7,170 nt of DNA from contig DGFG01000035.1 of NCBI GenBank assembly GCA_002391555.1, forward strand, positions 1 to 7,170. Reading direction: 5' to 3'. The translations under genes and the position numbers were made by a program. The notes under the pieces are model-generated. The model was not told where the DNA came from. It made no database searches and saw nothing but the letters and a program-made list of their open reading frames with translations. This DNA is from Firmicutes bacterium UBA3906 (lineage in GTDB: Bacteria; Bacillota; Clostridia; Caldicoprobacterales; DTU083). How positions within the stretch are numbered: position 1 is the first letter of the stretch; every line of letters starts with the position of its first letter. Below are positions 5,733-7,170 of this stretch, piece after piece.

Positions 5733-5761
5733 GGCTCTGTGTCAATTGTTGGGGTGAACCC
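5733..5761 (+). mobile_element. Possible solo ISL3-family insertion sequence end
   Basis: The stretch begins GGCTCTGTGTCAATTGTTGG and continues GGTGAACCC. From memory it resembles terminal inverted repeats of ISL3-family elements, which typically open with GGCTCTTT and are often followed by a GTCAA-like block. It begins directly after the T-rich tail of the spoVT terminator, an AT-rich site of the kind this family tends to target. No matching inverted end and no transposase remnant were seen in the next 230 bp, so at most this is a relic. Confidence 0.3.
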
Positions 5762-5828
5762 GAAAACGAAGAGTGAATAAAGCAAGATTTTTCAAGAAAG
5801 TGCTTTAATTTAAAAGGCTGTAAAGTCT

Positions 5829-5849
5829 AAAGGCTATAAAGCCTTTTTT
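5829..5849 (+). terminator. Short terminator-like hairpin in the spoVT-ABC transporter gap
   Basis: AAAGGCT (5829-5835) pairs with AGCCTTT (5840-5846) around an ATAA loop, followed by three more T. The sequence AAAGGCTnTAAAG also occurs just upstream at 5813-5825, a 13-bp direct repeat with one mismatch, so an alternative pairing exists. There is no gene between this and the spoVT terminator. It may be a backup, or the end of a small transcript or an IS relic. Confidence 0.5.
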
Positions 5850-5866
5850 CATGCTTGTATCTATGG

Positions 5867-5892
5867 AGACTAAGAGCATTTTTCTTAGGTCT
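5867..5892 (+). other. Hairpin of unknown role
   Basis: AGACTAAGA (5867-5875) pairs with TCTTAGGTCT (5883-5892) with one bulged G. No T-tract follows. It lies upstream of the ABC transporter promoter, so it is not in that leader unless an earlier start is used. A second small stem, AGAGAA/TTCTCT (5900-5914), follows, with an A-run on its 3' side. Confidence 0.4.
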
Positions 5893-5925
5893 ACTCGCCA
5901 GAGAAAGGTTCTCTAAAAAAAGTGC

Positions 5926-5953
5926 TTGCTTTAACACACTAAAGTGGTATAAT
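5926..5953 (+). promoter_or_regulatory. Extended -10 sigma-A promoter of the amino acid ABC transporter operon
   Basis: TTGCTT (5926-5931) is 16 bp from a perfect TATAAT (5948-5953), which is preceded by TGG (5945-5947), an extended -10 element. The gene start is 39 nt downstream of the -10. Confidence 0.8.
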
Positions 5954-5965
5954 GGTAAAGTGTTA
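5932..5965 (+). repeat. Inverted and direct repeats over the promoter, possible operator
   Basis: TAACAC (5932-5937) and GTGTTA (5960-5965) are inverted arms placed on either side of the -10 box. A direct repeat TAAAGTG occurs at 5940-5946 and 5956-5962. A repressor bound here would block RNA polymerase. No regulator is identified in the window, and short repeats in AT-rich DNA can be chance. Confidence 0.3.
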
Positions 5966-5978
5966 TAAAGATATTTAT

Positions 5979-5984
5979 GGAGGG
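5979..5984 (+). promoter_or_regulatory. Ribosome binding site selecting the ATG at 5992
   Basis: GGAGGG ends 7 nt before ATG 5992. An upstream in-frame ATG at 5977 overlaps this site and has no Shine-Dalgarno sequence of its own, so it is unlikely to be used. Confidence 0.85.
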
Positions 5985-5991
5985 TTTGAGT

Positions 5992-6783
5992 ATGATAAAA
6001 AATAATATAAAAAAGAAGCTAATCCTGCTATTGGTCCTAACAGTTGTTATTAGCCTTTGTGCTTGTGGCAAAAAGTCGCAAGATAGCGACTTGGCCTATG
6101 TTAAAAGCAATGGCAAGTTAATTATCGGCTATACAGATTATGCCCCAATGAACTACACAGATGAAGAGGGTAACTTTACTGGTTTTGACACTGAGTTAGC
6201 CAGAATAGTCTGTGACAAGCTAGGTCTAGAACCTGAATTTGTTGAGATCAACTGGGACACAAAGGAAGTAGAACTAAACGCCAAGTCCATTGACTGCATA
6301 TGGAATGGGCTAACAATAGACGAAAAACGAAAAAGGGAAATGGAGATAACCAAGCCCTATGTCAAGAATGCCCAGGTTGTTATAGTAAAAAAGGGGACCG
6401 CCTATGACGGTACTGCTTCTTTGATAGACAAGACCGTGACAGCCGAGCAAGGTTCTGCAGGTGAGGACGCAATAAAGGATGACGAGAACCTAAGCAAGGC
6501 AGACTTTGTTCCAAAGACCCTACAGACAGAGGCCCTGATGGAAGTAAAGGCCAATACTGTGGATGCTGCTGTACTAGACCTGACCCTGGCCAAGACTATG
6601 ACCGGCCCTGGTACTAGCTATGAGGATGTTGAAATTGTTGACCACTTGGCCGAAGAGGACTATGGTATAGCCTTCCGCAAGGGCTCTGATATTTGTGCAA
6701 AGGTCAATGAGATTTTAGATGACCTAGTAAAGGATGGCACCATGGCAGAACTTGCTGATAAATACGGCCTAGAATTGTCTTAG
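5992..6783 (+). CDS. Amino acid ABC transporter substrate-binding lipoprotein (family 3)
   Basis: A 263-residue extracellular solute-binding protein. The signal peptide MIKNNIKKK plus hydrophobic residues 10-22 leads to a lipobox L22-C-A-C25, unusual in having Cys at -2, with C25 the predicted lipid anchor. The mature part follows the SBP_bac_3 pattern: KLIIGYTDYAPMNYTDEEGNFTGFDTELA (42-70), IWNGLTIDEKR with the likely carboxylate-binding R113 (103-113), ITKPYVKNAQVVIV (119-132), a hinge-region KTVTAEQGSAGE (147-158), VDAAVLDLTLA (190-200) with D191 placed to bind the ligand amino group, and YGIAFRKGSD. Polar amino acids such as glutamine, arginine, cystine or histidine are typical ligands; I cannot tell which. 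It opens an operon with the permease 15 nt downstream. Both genes share a reading frame, separated by one TAG and five codons. Confidence 0.94.
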   Translation: MIKNNIKKKLILLLVLTVVISLCACGKKSQDSDLAYVKSNGKLIIGYTDYAPMNYTDEEGNFTGFDTELARIVCDKLGLEPEFVEINWDTKEVELNAKSIDCIWNGLTIDEKRKREMEITKPYVKNAQVVIVKKGTAYDGTASLIDKTVTAEQGSAGEDAIKDDENLSKADFVPKTLQTEALMEVKANTVDAAVLDLTLAKTMTGPGTSYEDVEIVDHLAEEDYGIAFRKGSDICAKVNEILDDLVKDGTMAELADKYGLELS

Positions 6784-6798
6784 GTTGGTTTTAGGTCT

Positions 6799-7151
6799 AT
6801 GAACGAGGTTTCTGTTATCATCAGTCGCCTGACTGAGAGCTTTCTGCTAAATTGCAAGCTATTTGCATTAACCCTAATATTCTCACTGCCCTTGGGAGTT
6901 GTGATTTCCTTTGGATCTATGAGTCGTTTCCGCCCCTTGCGCTGGCTGGTTAGGACAATAGTCTGGATGGTAAGGGGGACCCCCTTGATGCTCCAGCTTA
7001 TGATAATCTTTTATGGACCAGGCCTATTAAAGCTGTCCTTTTCCTGGCCGGGTGGAGCTACAGGCCGGTTTGTAGCTGCAACAGTGGCCTTTGTTATCAA
7101 CTATGCCTGCTATTACTCTGAAATCTTTAGGGGCGGTATTGAGAGTATACC
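6799..7151 (+). CDS. Amino acid ABC transporter permease (HisMQ/GlnP type), 3'-truncated
   Basis: About 117 codons are visible before the contig end. Hydrophobic segments at roughly 14-37, 48-73 and 90-105 are membrane spans. RGTPLMLQLMIIFYG (60-73) is the signature of the polar amino acid permease family. The segment NYACYYSEIFRGGIESIP (101-118) is the start of the EAA cytoplasmic loop, which contacts the ABC ATPase. The loop is cut where adapter sequence begins, so codons after 7149 are not reliable. The start ATG has only a weak TTAGG 3 nt upstream, so translation is probably coupled to the binding-protein gene. A full gene would be expected to run about 220 codons, with the ATPase gene next. 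Confidence 0.92.
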
Positions 7152-7170
7152 CTGTCTCTTATACACATCT
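7152..7170. other. Tn5 mosaic end / Nextera transposase adapter (library artefact)
   Basis: The last 19 bases are CTGTCTCTTATACACATCT, identical to the Tn5 mosaic end used in tagmentation libraries. It lies exactly at the end and interrupts the permease gene, so it is untrimmed adapter rather than genomic sequence. Confidence 0.96.

Noticed and set aside
5733..5849. Riboswitch or T-box leader for the ABC transporter operon
   Set aside because: The hairpins lie upstream of the well-formed promoter at 5926-5953, and no known aptamer or T-box motif was recognised.
6781..6801. Fused binding-protein/permease gene interrupted by TAG
   Set aside because: The two genes share a frame, but each has normal ends and a methionine start. 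Separate SBP and permease genes are the usual arrangement.
7152..7170. Real Tn5-type transposon insertion in the permease gene
   Set aside because: Only the 19-bp synthetic mosaic end is present, exactly at the sequence end, which is the signature of a tagmentation adapter.

Overview
This 7.2 kb window looks like the chromosome of an anaerobic, endospore-forming Firmicute (Clostridia or Tissierellia). The evidence is a clear spoVT gene, ferredoxin-containing ATPases typical of anaerobes, moderately low G+C, strong AGGAGG ribosome binding sites, and frequent ATA, CTA and AGG codons. All genes lie on the + strand. The window ends in the exact 19-bp Tn5 mosaic end used in Nextera/tagmentation libraries (7152-7170). 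That part is almost certainly untrimmed adapter, so the biological sequence stops at about 7151.

Region 1 (1-3524) is a cluster of metal-cofactor type proteins. It holds the C-terminal part of a MinD-family P-loop ATPase, then a complete paralogue with two 4Fe-4S ferredoxin motifs that overlaps it by 29 nt. A COG1237-type metallo-beta-lactamase-fold protein starts 3 nt later. After a 161-bp gap with imperfect repeats come an Mrp/NBP35 ATPase and, directly abutting it, a NifX/NafY-like protein of the dinitrogenase Fe-Mo cofactor / 'orange protein' family with a His-rich tail. This gene set resembles the anaerobe-specific orange protein (orp) clusters known from Desulfovibrio. I infer that it assembles or carries a metal-sulfur cluster; its function in Firmicutes is not established to my knowledge.

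Region 2 (3489-3820) runs from the end of the His-rich gene to the next gene. A 12-bp repeat array encoding His-Lys-His-Asp continues about 95 nt past the present stop codon and appears to be a truncated, once longer metal-binding tail. It is followed by one clear and one probable intrinsic terminator and a good sigma-A type promoter.

Region 3 (3821-5729) is a lipoprotein foldase (PrsA-like parvulin) followed by spoVT, the forespore transcription factor. spoVT has a TTG start, a possible sigma-G promoter and a strong terminator.

Region 4 (5730-5991) is non-coding. It holds a stretch resembling an ISL3-family insertion sequence end, a second terminator-like hairpin, further hairpins and a strong extended -10 promoter.

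Region 5 (5992-7151) starts a polar amino acid ABC transporter operon: a solute-binding lipoprotein, then the beginning of the permease, cut by the end of the contig. The ATPase gene presumably lies beyond it.
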